Assembly (NCBI GenBank): GCA_963665315.1
Contig: OY762274.1
Span: 3,224,001-3,288,000, forward strand
Length of the DNA stretch: 64,000 bases
Direction of reading: 5' to 3'
DNA from: UBA9145 sp963665315
Lineage (GTDB): Bacteria > Pseudomonadota > Gammaproteobacteria > Pseudomonadales > Pseudohongiellaceae
Positions 45,682 to 55,793 of this stretch are shown one piece after another. Numbering within the stretch: the stretch's first letter is position 1; every line of letters begins with the position of its first letter. A program made the position numbers and the translations under genes. The notes under the pieces were generated by a model. It was not told the DNA's origin and did no database searches. It was given only the letters and a program-made list of their open reading frames with translations.

Positions 45682-46467
45682 ATGCTGACCGTAGTTTCGC
45701 CCGCCAAATCCCTCGACTTTGAAAGCCGGGTGCGGACCCGCAAGTTCTCCCAGCCCCGGTTTCTGGACGATGCCGCGCGCCTGGTCGAACATATGAAGAC
45801 CTTCGACCCGGACGATCTGTCCGCGCTGATGGACATCAACCCCGACCTCGCCGAACTCAACTGGCAGCGCTACGCCTCATGGGAAGCGCCTTTCAGCCTG
45901 CGCAATGCGCGCCAGGCGGTCTTTGCTTTTCGCGGCGACGTCTATCTCGGCCTGCGCGCCGAGCAGTTCGGCACTGCCGAGCTGAATTTCGCGCAGAAAC
46001 ATCTGCGCATCCTGTCGGGACTGTACGGCATCTTGCGCCCGCTCGACCTGATCCAGCCCTACCGCCTGGAAATGGGCCGGCAGGTTTCGGTCGACGGGCA
46101 TTCCGGACTGTACGATTTCTGGGGAGCGCGGCTTGCCGATTCGCTGAACGAGGATCTGGCCGCCCAGCCGCAAAAGCGAAAGTTGCTGGTGAATCTGGCT
46201 TCCAACGAATATTTCCAGTCGATCAGCGATGAAGCGCTCGAGGCCAAGGTCGTCACACCGGTGTTCAAGGACCAGACCAACCGCGGCGAATATCGTGTGC
46301 TCAGTTTCATGGCGAAGCGGGCCAGGGGAGAAATGGCCGCCTGGATTATCCGGAATCGCGTCAACGCGCCTCACACCCTGAAGAAATTCAACGAAAACGG
46401 CTATCAATACAGCGCCGCGGAATCCACGGCCGAGCGCCTGGTGTTCCTGCGTAAACGCCTACCCTGA
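45682..46467 (+). CDS. yaaA: YaaA/DUF328 peroxide stress protein
   Basis: The 261-residue cytosolic protein is a full-length YaaA: MLTVVSPAKSLDF at the start, YLGLRAEQF, RILSGLYGILRPLDLIQPYR and LVNLASNEYF in the expected order. In E. coli YaaA lowers free iron during hydrogen peroxide stress, limiting DNA damage; the fold binds DNA. GAGAG lies upstream of the ATG. It is followed five bases later by the DUF938 gene. Confidence 0.94.
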   Translation: MLTVVSPAKSLDFESRVRTRKFSQPRFLDDAARLVEHMKTFDPDDLSALMDINPDLAELNWQRYASWEAPFSLRNARQAVFAFRGDVYLGLRAEQFGTAELNFAQKHLRILSGLYGILRPLDLIQPYRLEMGRQVSVDGHSGLYDFWGARLADSLNEDLAAQPQKRKLLVNLASNEYFQSISDEALEAKVVTPVFKDQTNRGEYRVLSFMAKRARGEMAAWIIRNRVNAPHTLKKFNENGYQYSAAESTAERLVFLRKRLP

Positions 46468-46472
46468 GCCAC

Positions 46473-47093
46473 ATGGACATGGACGCCCTGCCTTTCAGTC
46501 AGGCTTGCGAAAACAACAAACGTCCGATTCTTTCCGTCCTGCAACGGCATCTCGACGGCGCCGGTTCACTGTTGGAAATCGGCGCGGGCACCGGCCAGCA
46601 CGCGGAATTTCTTGCCACGCACTTCCCCGGGCTGAACTGGCAGGCGAGCGACACCCGGGAAAATCTGCCCTTGCTACGACCCCGTATCACGCGGGCGGGC
46701 CTGCCTGAGCCGATCGCGCTCGATATCGACGAAGCTGACTGGGGCCGCGGCGGTTTCGATGCGCTCTTCTGCGCGAACGTGCTGCATATCGTCGGCGCGC
46801 CTTCGGTGGAGAACTTCTTCCGGCACCTCGGGCCCCATACCGAACCGGGCGGCCTGTTGCTGGTCTACGGCCCTTTCCGTTATCGCAATGCCTACACGTC
46901 CGAGAGCAATGCCCAGTTCGACCGCTGGCTGAAACAGCGCGACCCGGTCAGCGGCATACGCGATTTCGAATGGGTCAACGGCCTGGCGGAAAGTGCGGGA
47001 CTGTCGCTGGTGGAAGACAATGCCATGCCCGCCAACAACCAGTTGCTCGTCTGGCGGATGAATTCAGAGGCCGATCAGCTATCGTCCCGATAA
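46473..47093 (+). CDS. DUF938 SAM-dependent methyltransferase
   Basis: This 206-residue protein is a class I methyltransferase with the SAM loop LLEIGAGTGQHAEF and the DUF938 opening PFSQACENNKRPIL. Other family blocks are ANVLHIVGAP and LLVYGPFRYRN. The methyl acceptor is unknown. It begins five bases after yaaA and its last 19 bases overlap the 3' end of the convergent GNAT-like gene. Confidence 0.87.
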   Translation: MDMDALPFSQACENNKRPILSVLQRHLDGAGSLLEIGAGTGQHAEFLATHFPGLNWQASDTRENLPLLRPRITRAGLPEPIALDIDEADWGRGGFDALFCANVLHIVGAPSVENFFRHLGPHTEPGGLLLVYGPFRYRNAYTSESNAQFDRWLKQRDPVSGIRDFEWVNGLAESAGLSLVEDNAMPANNQLLVWRMNSEADQLSSR

Positions 47094-48247
47094 GGCAGCA
47101 AGGATCGCGCCGCCCGCTGGTAGGCCTCGATATGGGCTCTTTCCTGCTCCACGAAGCGGCCGATGGCGCGGTCGAAGTCCGGTTCCGCCAGCCAATGCGC
47201 GGACCAGGTGGTCACGGGTTCGAATCCGCGCTGGATCTTGTGTTCTCCCTGGGCGCCCGAGTCGAACGATTGCAGACCATTGGCAATGGCGTAATCGAGC
47301 CCCTGGTAATAGCAGGTCTCGAAGTGCAGGAATTCGCGTTCCTCGCGGCACCCCCAGTAGCGGCCGAATAGGGTCTCGTCGCTGCGGAAGAACAGCGCCG
47401 CGGCGATGTCGCGGCCCGAGAGTCGGGCGCTGATCAGCAATAGCTGCTCGGGCATGGTCTCGGCGACTTCGTGAAAGAACTCCAGATTCAGATAGCCCTG
47501 CATGCCGCGTTGCAGATAGGTGGTCTGGTAATACAGAAAAAAGTCCGCCCATTGCGCTTCGCCGATGTCGGCGCCTTCGGTCACGCTGAATTCGATATCC
47601 TGATCGCGCACGCGCCGGCGCTCCTTGCGCAGATTCTTGCGTTTGCGCGAGGCGAGCGAATCGAGAAAGTCGTCGAAGCTGCGATAGCCCCGATTGCGCC
47701 ACTGGAACTGGGTGCCGTGACGGATATGCATGCCCTGCCCGCGCAGCATCCGGCATTCCTCCCTGGTGGGGAACAGCACATGCCAGGATGAGATGTTGTC
47801 ATCGAGGGCCCGCTGCCTGATTCGGTCGCAGATCAGCGGCATGTGTTCGGCGGCATTGCCGAACAGACGCTGCCCGACGGAAGGCGTGAAAGGCGATGCG
47901 GTGACGAATTTCGGGTAGTACGCCAGCCCGTGCTGCTGATACGCATTCGCCCAGGACCAGTCGAAAACGTACTCGCCCCAGCTATTGGTCTTGTAATACA
48001 GCGGCACGATAGCGTGGCAGATTTCCTCCTTGTTGTCGTAAAGCGCCAGATGGCGCGGCAACCAGCCGCTCCCCGGACCGATGCAGCCGGTTTGCTCCAG
48101 CGCATGGAGAAACTCGTAACGCATGAAGGGATTTCGAGTGCCGGTAAGGCCATTCCAGGCATCACGGCCGATCTCGGTGATGGAGTCGACGAAGCGGACT
48201 GTTACCGCGTCCGCTCCCGGATGTTCAGTCGCATACCCTTCCGACAT
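47075..48247 (-). CDS. GNAT-fold protein of the DUF482 (peptidogalycan biosynthesis/recognition) family
   Basis: The 390-residue protein has the double GNAT-like fold of DUF482: RNPFMRYEFLHALEQTGCI, LPRHLALYDN, SWANAYQQHGLAYYPKF, the basic segment SRKRKNLRKERRRVRDQ and the C-terminal FETCYYQGLDYAI plus QGEHKIQRGFEP. The family is predicted to attach amino acids or acyl groups, but no substrate is proven. The ATG at 48247 has GGAAGAA upstream, which lies at the end of an 11-base tandem repeat. It is divergent from hexR. Confidence 0.82.
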   Translation of the reverse strand: MSEGYATEHPGADAVTVRFVDSITEIGRDAWNGLTGTRNPFMRYEFLHALEQTGCIGPGSGWLPRHLALYDNKEEICHAIVPLYYKTNSWGEYVFDWSWANAYQQHGLAYYPKFVTASPFTPSVGQRLFGNAAEHMPLICDRIRQRALDDNISSWHVLFPTREECRMLRGQGMHIRHGTQFQWRNRGYRSFDDFLDSLASRKRKNLRKERRRVRDQDIEFSVTEGADIGEAQWADFFLYYQTTYLQRGMQGYLNLEFFHEVAETMPEQLLLISARLSGRDIAAALFFRSDETLFGRYWGCREEREFLHFETCYYQGLDYAIANGLQSFDSGAQGEHKIQRGFEPVTTWSAHWLAEPDFDRAIGRFVEQERAHIEAYQRAARSLLPYRDDS

Positions 48248-48262
48248 GTTTCTTCCGCTCTC

Positions 48263-48292
48263 CTGTCGCTCTCTTGTCGCTCTCTTGTCGCA
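48263..48292. repeat. 11-bp tandem repeat before the DUF482 gene
   Basis: TTGTCGCTCTC occurs nearly three times in tandem (the first copy begins CTG, the last is partial). On the minus strand the units read GAGAGCGACAA/G and lead into GAGAGCGGAAG, the ribosome site of the DUF482 gene. Confidence 0.6.
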
Positions 48293-48361
48293 AAGTGCCG
48301 CTATGGCGCGGGATGTGCTATGCCGCCCCGCTTGCAGTAGCATTGTACCGATTCTCGCCCG

Positions 48362-49234
48362 ATGGCCCAGCACATGGAATCGCCCAACCTGATCCGGCGC
48401 ATCGCCGACTCCCGGCGGCAGTTGCGCAAATCCGAAGCCAAGGTGGCCAATTATGTGCTCGAACACGTAAACGACGTGCTCGCCATGCGCGTCGTCGACC
48501 TGGCCGAACACGCGGGGGTGAGCGACCCCACGGTCATCCGCTTCTGCCGCGCGGTCGGCTGCAACGGCTTTCAGGCTTTCAAGGTGCAACTCGCCCAGCA
48601 GGCCGGGCTCGGCGATGTTTACACACAATTCGCCGTGGACGACAAGGATACGGTCCAGGACTTGCGAAACAAGGTCTTCGACAGCACGGTCGGCTCGCTG
48701 CTCGACGTACGCGACGACCTCGACCCGGAAGCGCTTGAGCTCGCCATCGACACCATCATCCGCGCCCGCCGGGTCGAATTCTACGGCTTCGGCGCCTCGG
48801 GTTCGGTCGCCGCCGATGCCCAGCACAAGTTCTTCCGCCTGCAACTCGTCACCGCGGCTTACACCGACCCGCATATCCAGCACATGTCGGCGATTTCGCT
48901 CGACGAGCGCGACGTGGTGATTGCGATCTCCCAGTCCGGCCAGACTGTGGCGTTGCTCGAAAGCGTCAAACTCGCCATGGAAGCCGGCGCCACGGTAATC
49001 GGCCTGGCCCCGAAAGACACCCCGCTCATAGATATGTGCAGCATCCCGATTTACGTCAACGTGCGTGAAGAACACCAGGCGTTCGCCCCGGTCTCATCAC
49101 GCATAGCTCACCTGGTGGTCATCGATGTGCTGGGAACCGGCGTGGCGGTGCATCGCAAACCCATGCTCAGCGAATACCTGAAGCGCCTCGAACGCAGCCA
49201 GCGCGCCTTGCGCACCGACAGACGGGGTGGTTGA
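48362..49234 (+). CDS. hexR: HexR/RpiR-family transcriptional regulator
   Basis: The 290-residue protein has an N-terminal RpiR helix-turn-helix domain (LAEHAGVSDPTVIRFCRAVG) and a C-terminal SIS sugar-phosphate domain (FYGFGASGSVAADAQHKFFR, VIAISQSGQTVALLES). It is close to Pseudomonas-type HexR throughout. HexR represses Entner-Doudoroff and central sugar genes and is released by 2-keto-3-deoxy-6-phosphogluconate. No such target genes are nearby. An ATG four codons on (48374) is an alternative start. Confidence 0.9.
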   Translation: MAQHMESPNLIRRIADSRRQLRKSEAKVANYVLEHVNDVLAMRVVDLAEHAGVSDPTVIRFCRAVGCNGFQAFKVQLAQQAGLGDVYTQFAVDDKDTVQDLRNKVFDSTVGSLLDVRDDLDPEALELAIDTIIRARRVEFYGFGASGSVAADAQHKFFRLQLVTAAYTDPHIQHMSAISLDERDVVIAISQSGQTVALLESVKLAMEAGATVIGLAPKDTPLIDMCSIPIYVNVREEHQAFAPVSSRIAHLVVIDVLGTGVAVHRKPMLSEYLKRLERSQRALRTDRRGG

Positions 49235-49289
49235 AGAACCTTCGCAACTTGCTGTTGCGACTCCTGGTTATGCTGCAGTCTGCAAATGT

Positions 49290-49622
49290 TTACTGCTCGG
49301 GTTCCAGTGTCGTCAGATAGGCAGTTGCCGCCAATCCCAGAAAGCCACCCAGAAGATATGCTCCAACGCCGGAAAGCAAGGCGATAACCAACGGGCCCGC
49401 GCTGCGGAGCTTGTTCTTTTTGAACAACACCAGAAACGACAAGCCCAGGCAAACGACTATGGCGCCCATTTGACCCAGCACTACGCCGGTCGCGAAATCC
49501 CGCGCAAAAAACAGCCCTAACAGGGCGCTGATCACAACTATCGTAAGAAAGTAAAACAGGTAGAACCCGACGGCCTGGGTTCCATTTCTTTTCTTCTCGA
49601 ACACAAATAAATCATTAAACAT
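49290..49622 (-). CDS. Small membrane protein of unknown function
   Basis: This 110-residue protein has three hydrophobic segments (FYLFYFLTIVVISALLGLFF, VVLGQMGAIVVCLGLSFLVL, LVIALLSGVGAYLLGGFLGL) and short charged ends. I do not recognise a family. Base composition is less GC-rich than its neighbours. GGAG lies upstream of the ATG. It stands between hexR and glmS, transcribed like glmS's continuation but after a 58-base gap. Confidence 0.65.
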   Translation of the reverse strand: MFNDLFVFEKKRNGTQAVGFYLFYFLTIVVISALLGLFFARDFATGVVLGQMGAIVVCLGLSFLVLFKKNKLRSAGPLVIALLSGVGAYLLGGFLGLAATAYLTTLEPEQ

Positions 49623-49680
49623 GAATCTGACTCCTTCAGATCGCCTGGCAGATTAGGCGCATAAACTTCGAGCGTGTAAC

Positions 49681-51525
<1,845 letters not shown>

Positions 51526-51532
51526 GGCGGCT

Positions 51533-52915
51533 TCACCGTTTCCCGGGGCGTTTCCAGCGCGAAATGTTCTTCTGGCGCGTACGAGCGACCGCGAGATGGC
51601 CGGCGGGCACTTCACTGCTGACGGTAGAGCCGGCGGCGACGAAACTGTCGTCCTGCAAGGTGACCGGGGCGACCAGCACGCTGTTGGAGCCGACGAAGAC
51701 ATTGTCGCCGATGACCGTGCGATGCTTGTCCTTGCCATCGTAATTGCAGACGATGACACCGGCGCCGATGTTCGCGTTCTCACCGATTTCCACATCGCCC
51801 AGATAGCAAAGGTGGCTGGCCTTGGACCCCTTGCCGATCTTCGCTTTCTTGGTTTCGACGAAATTGCCGATCTTCACTCCCGCGGCCAGTTCGGTACCCG
51901 ACCGCAGCCGCGCCATGGGGCCAATGCTGCAATCGGCGCCGATCGCCGCGCCTTCGATGCTGGTGCCGGAAAGCACCTGGGTTCCGGCGGCGATGCTTGC
52001 GTCCCGGATTACACAATTGGGGCCGATTTTCACACCGTCGCCGAGGCTGACTTCGCCTTCGAAGACGACGTTGACATCGATTTCCACATCCTGGCCCGTC
52101 ACCAGGTTACCGCGAACATCGACCCGCGCCGGGTCAAGCAGCCGCACACCCGCAGCCAGCAACTGTTCCGCCTTGCTCATCCGGTAATGCCCCTCCAGCG
52201 CAGCCAATTGCGCCTGGTCGTTGACCCCTTGCACTTCCCTGTCGTCGTCAATCTTCATCGCGCGCACCGGGCAGTTCTCGTCCCGGGCCATGGCGACCAC
52301 GTCCGTCAAATAGTATTCCCGCTGGGCATTGTCGCAATCGAGCCGGTCCAGCCATCGCCGCAGCCGCCCGGCGGGTAGCGCCATTATGCCACTGTTGATC
52401 TCGGATATTCGTTTCTGCCGCGGGTCGGCGTCACGCTCTTCGACGATGGCTTGCACCTCGCCGTCCGCGCCGCGGACGATTCTGCCGAATCCCTCGGGGC
52501 TTGATGTTTCCAGGGTAAGCAGGGCGATTTCGCCGGCATCGGCCAGCGCGACCAGTTCCCGTAAAGTGCCGGGGCGCACCAGGGGCACATCGCCGTACAG
52601 CACGAGCACCAGGTCGGCATTTATCCGGGACAAGGCCTGTTGCACCGCGTGGCCGGTGCCGAGTTGCTTTTCCTGCAGCACCCAGTTCAGGCCGGACACG
52701 CCGGCAAAGGGGAAATCGGGGTTTTCGAAAGTGCGGCGTACGAGATCGGCGCAATGGCCGATTACTGCGTGAATTCCGGAATGCTCGAGTGAGGCCGCTG
52801 CCTCCAGAACATGGGCCAACAGCGGTTTGCCACCGAGGCGCTGTAGCGCCTTGGGCAGCGAACTGTGCATGCGGGTGCCTTTGCCGGCGGCGAGAATGAC
52901 GATTTCAAGACTCAT
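51533..52915 (-). CDS. glmU: Bifunctional GlmU (uridylyltransferase / glucosamine-1-phosphate acetyltransferase)
   Basis: The 460-residue protein has an N-terminal nucleotidyltransferase domain (VILAAGKGTRMHS, LYGDVPLV) and a C-terminal left-handed beta-helix with hexapeptide repeats (IGANCVIRDASI-like, ATIGEN-type EIGENANIGAGVIVCNYDG). It acetylates glucosamine-1-phosphate and joins it to UMP to give UDP-GlcNAc. It lies 32 bases after atpC and just before glmS, the usual gammaproteobacterial order. Confidence 0.97.
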   Translation of the reverse strand: MSLEIVILAAGKGTRMHSSLPKALQRLGGKPLLAHVLEAAASLEHSGIHAVIGHCADLVRRTFENPDFPFAGVSGLNWVLQEKQLGTGHAVQQALSRINADLVLVLYGDVPLVRPGTLRELVALADAGEIALLTLETSSPEGFGRIVRGADGEVQAIVEERDADPRQKRISEINSGIMALPAGRLRRWLDRLDCDNAQREYYLTDVVAMARDENCPVRAMKIDDDREVQGVNDQAQLAALEGHYRMSKAEQLLAAGVRLLDPARVDVRGNLVTGQDVEIDVNVVFEGEVSLGDGVKIGPNCVIRDASIAAGTQVLSGTSIEGAAIGADCSIGPMARLRSGTELAAGVKIGNFVETKKAKIGKGSKASHLCYLGDVEIGENANIGAGVIVCNYDGKDKHRTVIGDNVFVGSNSVLVAPVTLQDDSFVAAGSTVSSEVPAGHLAVARTRQKNISRWKRPGKR

Positions 52916-52947
52916 TCCAATGCCGGCTTATGCTGGATTCGGGCCGC

Positions 52948-53370
52948 TCAGGAACGTTCTTTTCGCAACTGCCGCAATGCCCGAAGTTGCGCCGCTGCCT
53001 CTGCGAGTTGCGCGGCGGCGGCGGAATACTCGAATTCGGCGTCCTGATTGGCAATCGCCCGCTGGGCGTCCTCAAGCGCCTTGCGCGCAGCGGCTTCGTC
53101 GACGTCATTGGCGCGTGCGGCGGTATCGGCAAGCAAGGTCACTTTCTTCGGCTGCACTTCAAGGAAGCCGCCCGAGACGTAGAACACCTCTTCCGTGCCG
53201 TCCTCGAGATCGAGCCGCACCGGTCCGGGCAACAGGTCTGTCAACAGCGGAGCGTGCCCCGGCGCGATGCCGATCTCGCCCATGTTGCCGGAAACGACCA
53301 TGAACGCCACTTCCCCGGAGAAAATGCTGTTCTCCGCACTGACGATGTCGCATTGAATGGTTTTCGCCAT
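52948..53370 (-). CDS. atpC: ATP synthase F1 epsilon subunit
   Basis: The 140-residue protein has the N-terminal beta-sandwich (QCDIVSAENSIFSGEVAFMV, GEIGIAPGHAPLLT) and a C-terminal helical hairpin ending in LRALRQLRKERS. It couples the rotor to the catalytic head and limits ATP hydrolysis. It is the last gene of the atp operon, 24 bases after atpD. Confidence 0.96.
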   Translation of the reverse strand: MAKTIQCDIVSAENSIFSGEVAFMVVSGNMGEIGIAPGHAPLLTDLLPGPVRLDLEDGTEEVFYVSGGFLEVQPKKVTLLADTAARANDVDEAAARKALEDAQRAIANQDAEFEYSAAAAQLAEAAAQLRALRQLRKERS

Positions 53371-53394
53371 GTCGTCGTTCCCGATTTGCCGCGC

Positions 53395-54798
53395 CTAGCG
53401 TTGCGCCTTGAGCTTTTCTTCCTTCTCCACCGCTTCCTCGATCGTGCCCACCATGCTGAAGGCCTGTTCGGACAGGTGGTCGTACTTGCCTTCCAGGATG
53501 CTCTTGAAGCCGGCGATGGTGTCTTTCAGCGATACGTAAATACCCGGCGCGTTGGTGAACACTTCCGCTACGGTAAACGGTTGTGACAGGAATTGCGAGA
53601 TGCGGCGCGCCCGGCCGACGATCTGTTTGTCTTCGTCGGACAATTCGTCCATGCCGAGAATCGCGATAATGTCCTTCAATTCCTTGTAGCGCTGGAGCAC
53701 CGACTGCACGCCGCTGGCGACATCGTAATGCTCCTGGCCGATTACCAGCGGATCGAGTTGCCGCGACGAGGAATCGAGCGGGTCCACCGCCGGGTAAATG
53801 CCCAGTGAGGCGATATCGCGCGACAAGACCACCTTGGCGTCGAGGTGGGCGAAGGTCGTCGCCGGCGACGGGTCGGTCAGGTCGTCCGCGGGTACGTAGA
53901 TGGCCTGGATCGATGTGATCGATCCGTCCTTGGTGGAGGTAATGCGTTCCTGCAGGGCGCCCATCTCCTCTGCCAGTGTCGGCTGGTAGCCCACCGCTGA
54001 CGGCATGCGGCCGAGCAGCGCCGATACTTCCGTACCCGCCAGTGTGTAACGATAGATATTGTCGATGAACAGCAAAACGTCGCGGCCTTCGTCGCGGAAT
54101 TTCTCCGCCATGGTCAGCCCGCTCAAGCCGACGCGCAGGCGGTTGCCCGGGGGCTCGTTCATCTGGCCGTAGACCATCGAAACCTTGGATTCGCCTTCGA
54201 GGTCGATAACCCCGGAATCCTGCATCTCGTGATAAAAGTCGTTGCCTTCGCGGGTCCGCTCACCGACGCCCGCGAAAACCGACAGGCCGCTATGCTCGGT
54301 GGCGATGTTGTTGATCAGCTCCATCATGTTCACGGTCTTGCCGACGCCCGCGCCGCCGAACAGGCCCACCTTGCCGCCCTTGGCGAACGGGCAGACGAGG
54401 TCGATTACCTTGATGCCGGTTTCGAGCAATTCGTTGGTGACGGACAGTTCCTCGTAAGTGGGCGCCTTGCGGTGAATCGGCATGCGCTCCTTTTCGCCGA
54501 TGGGGCCGCGTTCGTCGATGGGGCGGCCGAGAACGTCCATGATGCGCCCGAGGGTCTCGGTGCCGACGGGCACGGAAATCGGCGCGCCGGTATCCTGCAC
54601 GGACAGGCCCCGGCGCAGTCCTTCGGTGCTGCCGAGGGCGATGGTTCGCACCACGCCGTCGCCGAGTTGCTGTTGCACCTCGAGGGTGATTTCGGTGTCG
54701 TCGATGGTCAACGCGTCGTATACCTGGGGGACGCTTTCCCGTTCGAATTCGACGTCGATGACCGCGCCGATGACTTGTACGATTCGACCGCTACTCAT
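53395..54798 (-). CDS. atpD: ATP synthase F1 beta subunit
   Basis: The 467-residue catalytic subunit has Walker A GGAGVGKT, VGERTREGNDFYHEM with the catalytic Glu, the DELSEED motif as DELSDEDK and ALLGRMPSAVGYQPTLA. It makes ATP at the alpha-beta interface. The 100-base gap to atpG upstream holds a palindromic repeat and a second hairpin, which is unusual inside an atp operon. Confidence 0.98.
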   Translation of the reverse strand: MSSGRIVQVIGAVIDVEFERESVPQVYDALTIDDTEITLEVQQQLGDGVVRTIALGSTEGLRRGLSVQDTGAPISVPVGTETLGRIMDVLGRPIDERGPIGEKERMPIHRKAPTYEELSVTNELLETGIKVIDLVCPFAKGGKVGLFGGAGVGKTVNMMELINNIATEHSGLSVFAGVGERTREGNDFYHEMQDSGVIDLEGESKVSMVYGQMNEPPGNRLRVGLSGLTMAEKFRDEGRDVLLFIDNIYRYTLAGTEVSALLGRMPSAVGYQPTLAEEMGALQERITSTKDGSITSIQAIYVPADDLTDPSPATTFAHLDAKVVLSRDIASLGIYPAVDPLDSSSRQLDPLVIGQEHYDVASGVQSVLQRYKELKDIIAILGMDELSDEDKQIVGRARRISQFLSQPFTVAEVFTNAPGIYVSLKDTIAGFKSILEGKYDHLSEQAFSMVGTIEEAVEKEEKLKAQR

Positions 54799-54838
54799 TT
54801 ACTTAACCCTTAGTCAAAATCTTTTCTGGTTCCGGTTC

Positions 54839-54883
54839 GGGCGACGCATGCGTCGCCCCTACATCAACCCCGGCGTCCGGGGT
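54839..54883. repeat. Palindromic repeat (copy 12) and second hairpin between atpG and atpD
   Basis: GGGCGACGCATGCGTCGCCC plus CTAC occupies 54839-54862. It is followed at 54867-54883 by ACCCCGG-CGT-CCGGGGT, a 7-bp stem. Both lie inside the atp transcript, with no U run after them, so they would form stable mRNA hairpins between the gamma and beta cistrons. Confidence 0.8.
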
Positions 54884-54898
54884 GTTTGAATCTGCTGC

Positions 54899-55759
54899 TT
54901 ATACCGCCGCCGCGCCGGCCGCGATTTCGGACAACTCCTGGGTAATGGCTGCCTGGCGTTCCTTGTTGTACGCTAGTTCCAGTTCATCCATGAGATCGCC
55001 CGCGTTGTCGGAGGCGCTCTTCATGGCAATCATTCGCGCCGCCTGTTCGCAGGCGATGTTTTCAACGACCGACTGGTACACCTGGGACTCGATGTAGCGC
55101 AGCAGCAGGCCGTCAAGCAACTCTTTCGCGTCGGGCTCGTAGAGATAGTCCCAGTGGTGCTTGAGATACTCTTTTTCCGCCGGCAACAACGGCAGCAGTT
55201 GCGCCACCGTGGGCCGGTGGATCATGGTGTTGACGAACTCGTTGCTGATGATGAACAACTTGTCGATCTCGCCGTTGTCGAACTTGTCGAGCGCGATCTT
55301 GACCGCGCCGATGACATCGGAAACTTCCGGCTGGTCGCCGAGATGGCGCACCGCCGCGACGACATTGCCGCCGTACTTGTTGAAAAACGTCGCCGCCCGC
55401 GCGCCGATCGTGCAGACATCGATCTCCACGTTTTGCTCATGCCATTCCTGCATGGAAGCGACGGTAGTCTTGAAAGCGTTGATGTTCAAACCCCCGCAAA
55501 GGCCGCGGTCGGTCGACACGACGATATAGGCAACACGTCTGACTTCACGATTTTCGAAATACCCGTGACGGTACTCCGATGAGGAGGTGGCGATGTGTCC
55601 GATCATTTCGCGGATACTTCGAGCATAGGGCTTGCCCAGACGCATGCGCTCCTGGGCCTTCCGCATTTTGCTCGCGGAAACCATTTCCATCGCCTTGGTG
55701 ATCTTTTGCGTGTTCCTTATGCTCGAGATCTTGCTGCGTATTTCCTTGCCTCGGGCCAT
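54899..55759 (-). CDS. atpG: ATP synthase F1 gamma subunit
   Basis: The 286-residue rotor subunit has the N-terminal coil (KEIRSKISSIRNTQKITKAM, EMVSASKMRKAQ), VVSTDRGLCGGLN in the centre and the C-terminal coil NKERQAAITQELSEIAAGAA. The two coils form the central stalk turning inside the alpha3-beta3 head. It follows atpA by 34 bases. Confidence 0.97.
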   Translation of the reverse strand: MARGKEIRSKISSIRNTQKITKAMEMVSASKMRKAQERMRLGKPYARSIREMIGHIATSSSEYRHGYFENREVRRVAYIVVSTDRGLCGGLNINAFKTTVASMQEWHEQNVEIDVCTIGARAATFFNKYGGNVVAAVRHLGDQPEVSDVIGAVKIALDKFDNGEIDKLFIISNEFVNTMIHRPTVAQLLPLLPAEKEYLKHHWDYLYEPDAKELLDGLLLRYIESQVYQSVVENIACEQAARMIAMKSASDNAGDLMDELELAYNKERQAAITQELSEIAAGAAAV

Positions 55760-55793
55760 CGATTACACCGCCTCTTCCGGTTGCCTTCGCCGC

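Noticed and set aside
51526..51532. A glmS ribozyme upstream of glmS
   Set aside because: Only seven bases separate glmU and glmS, and the ribozyme is a Gram-positive feature.
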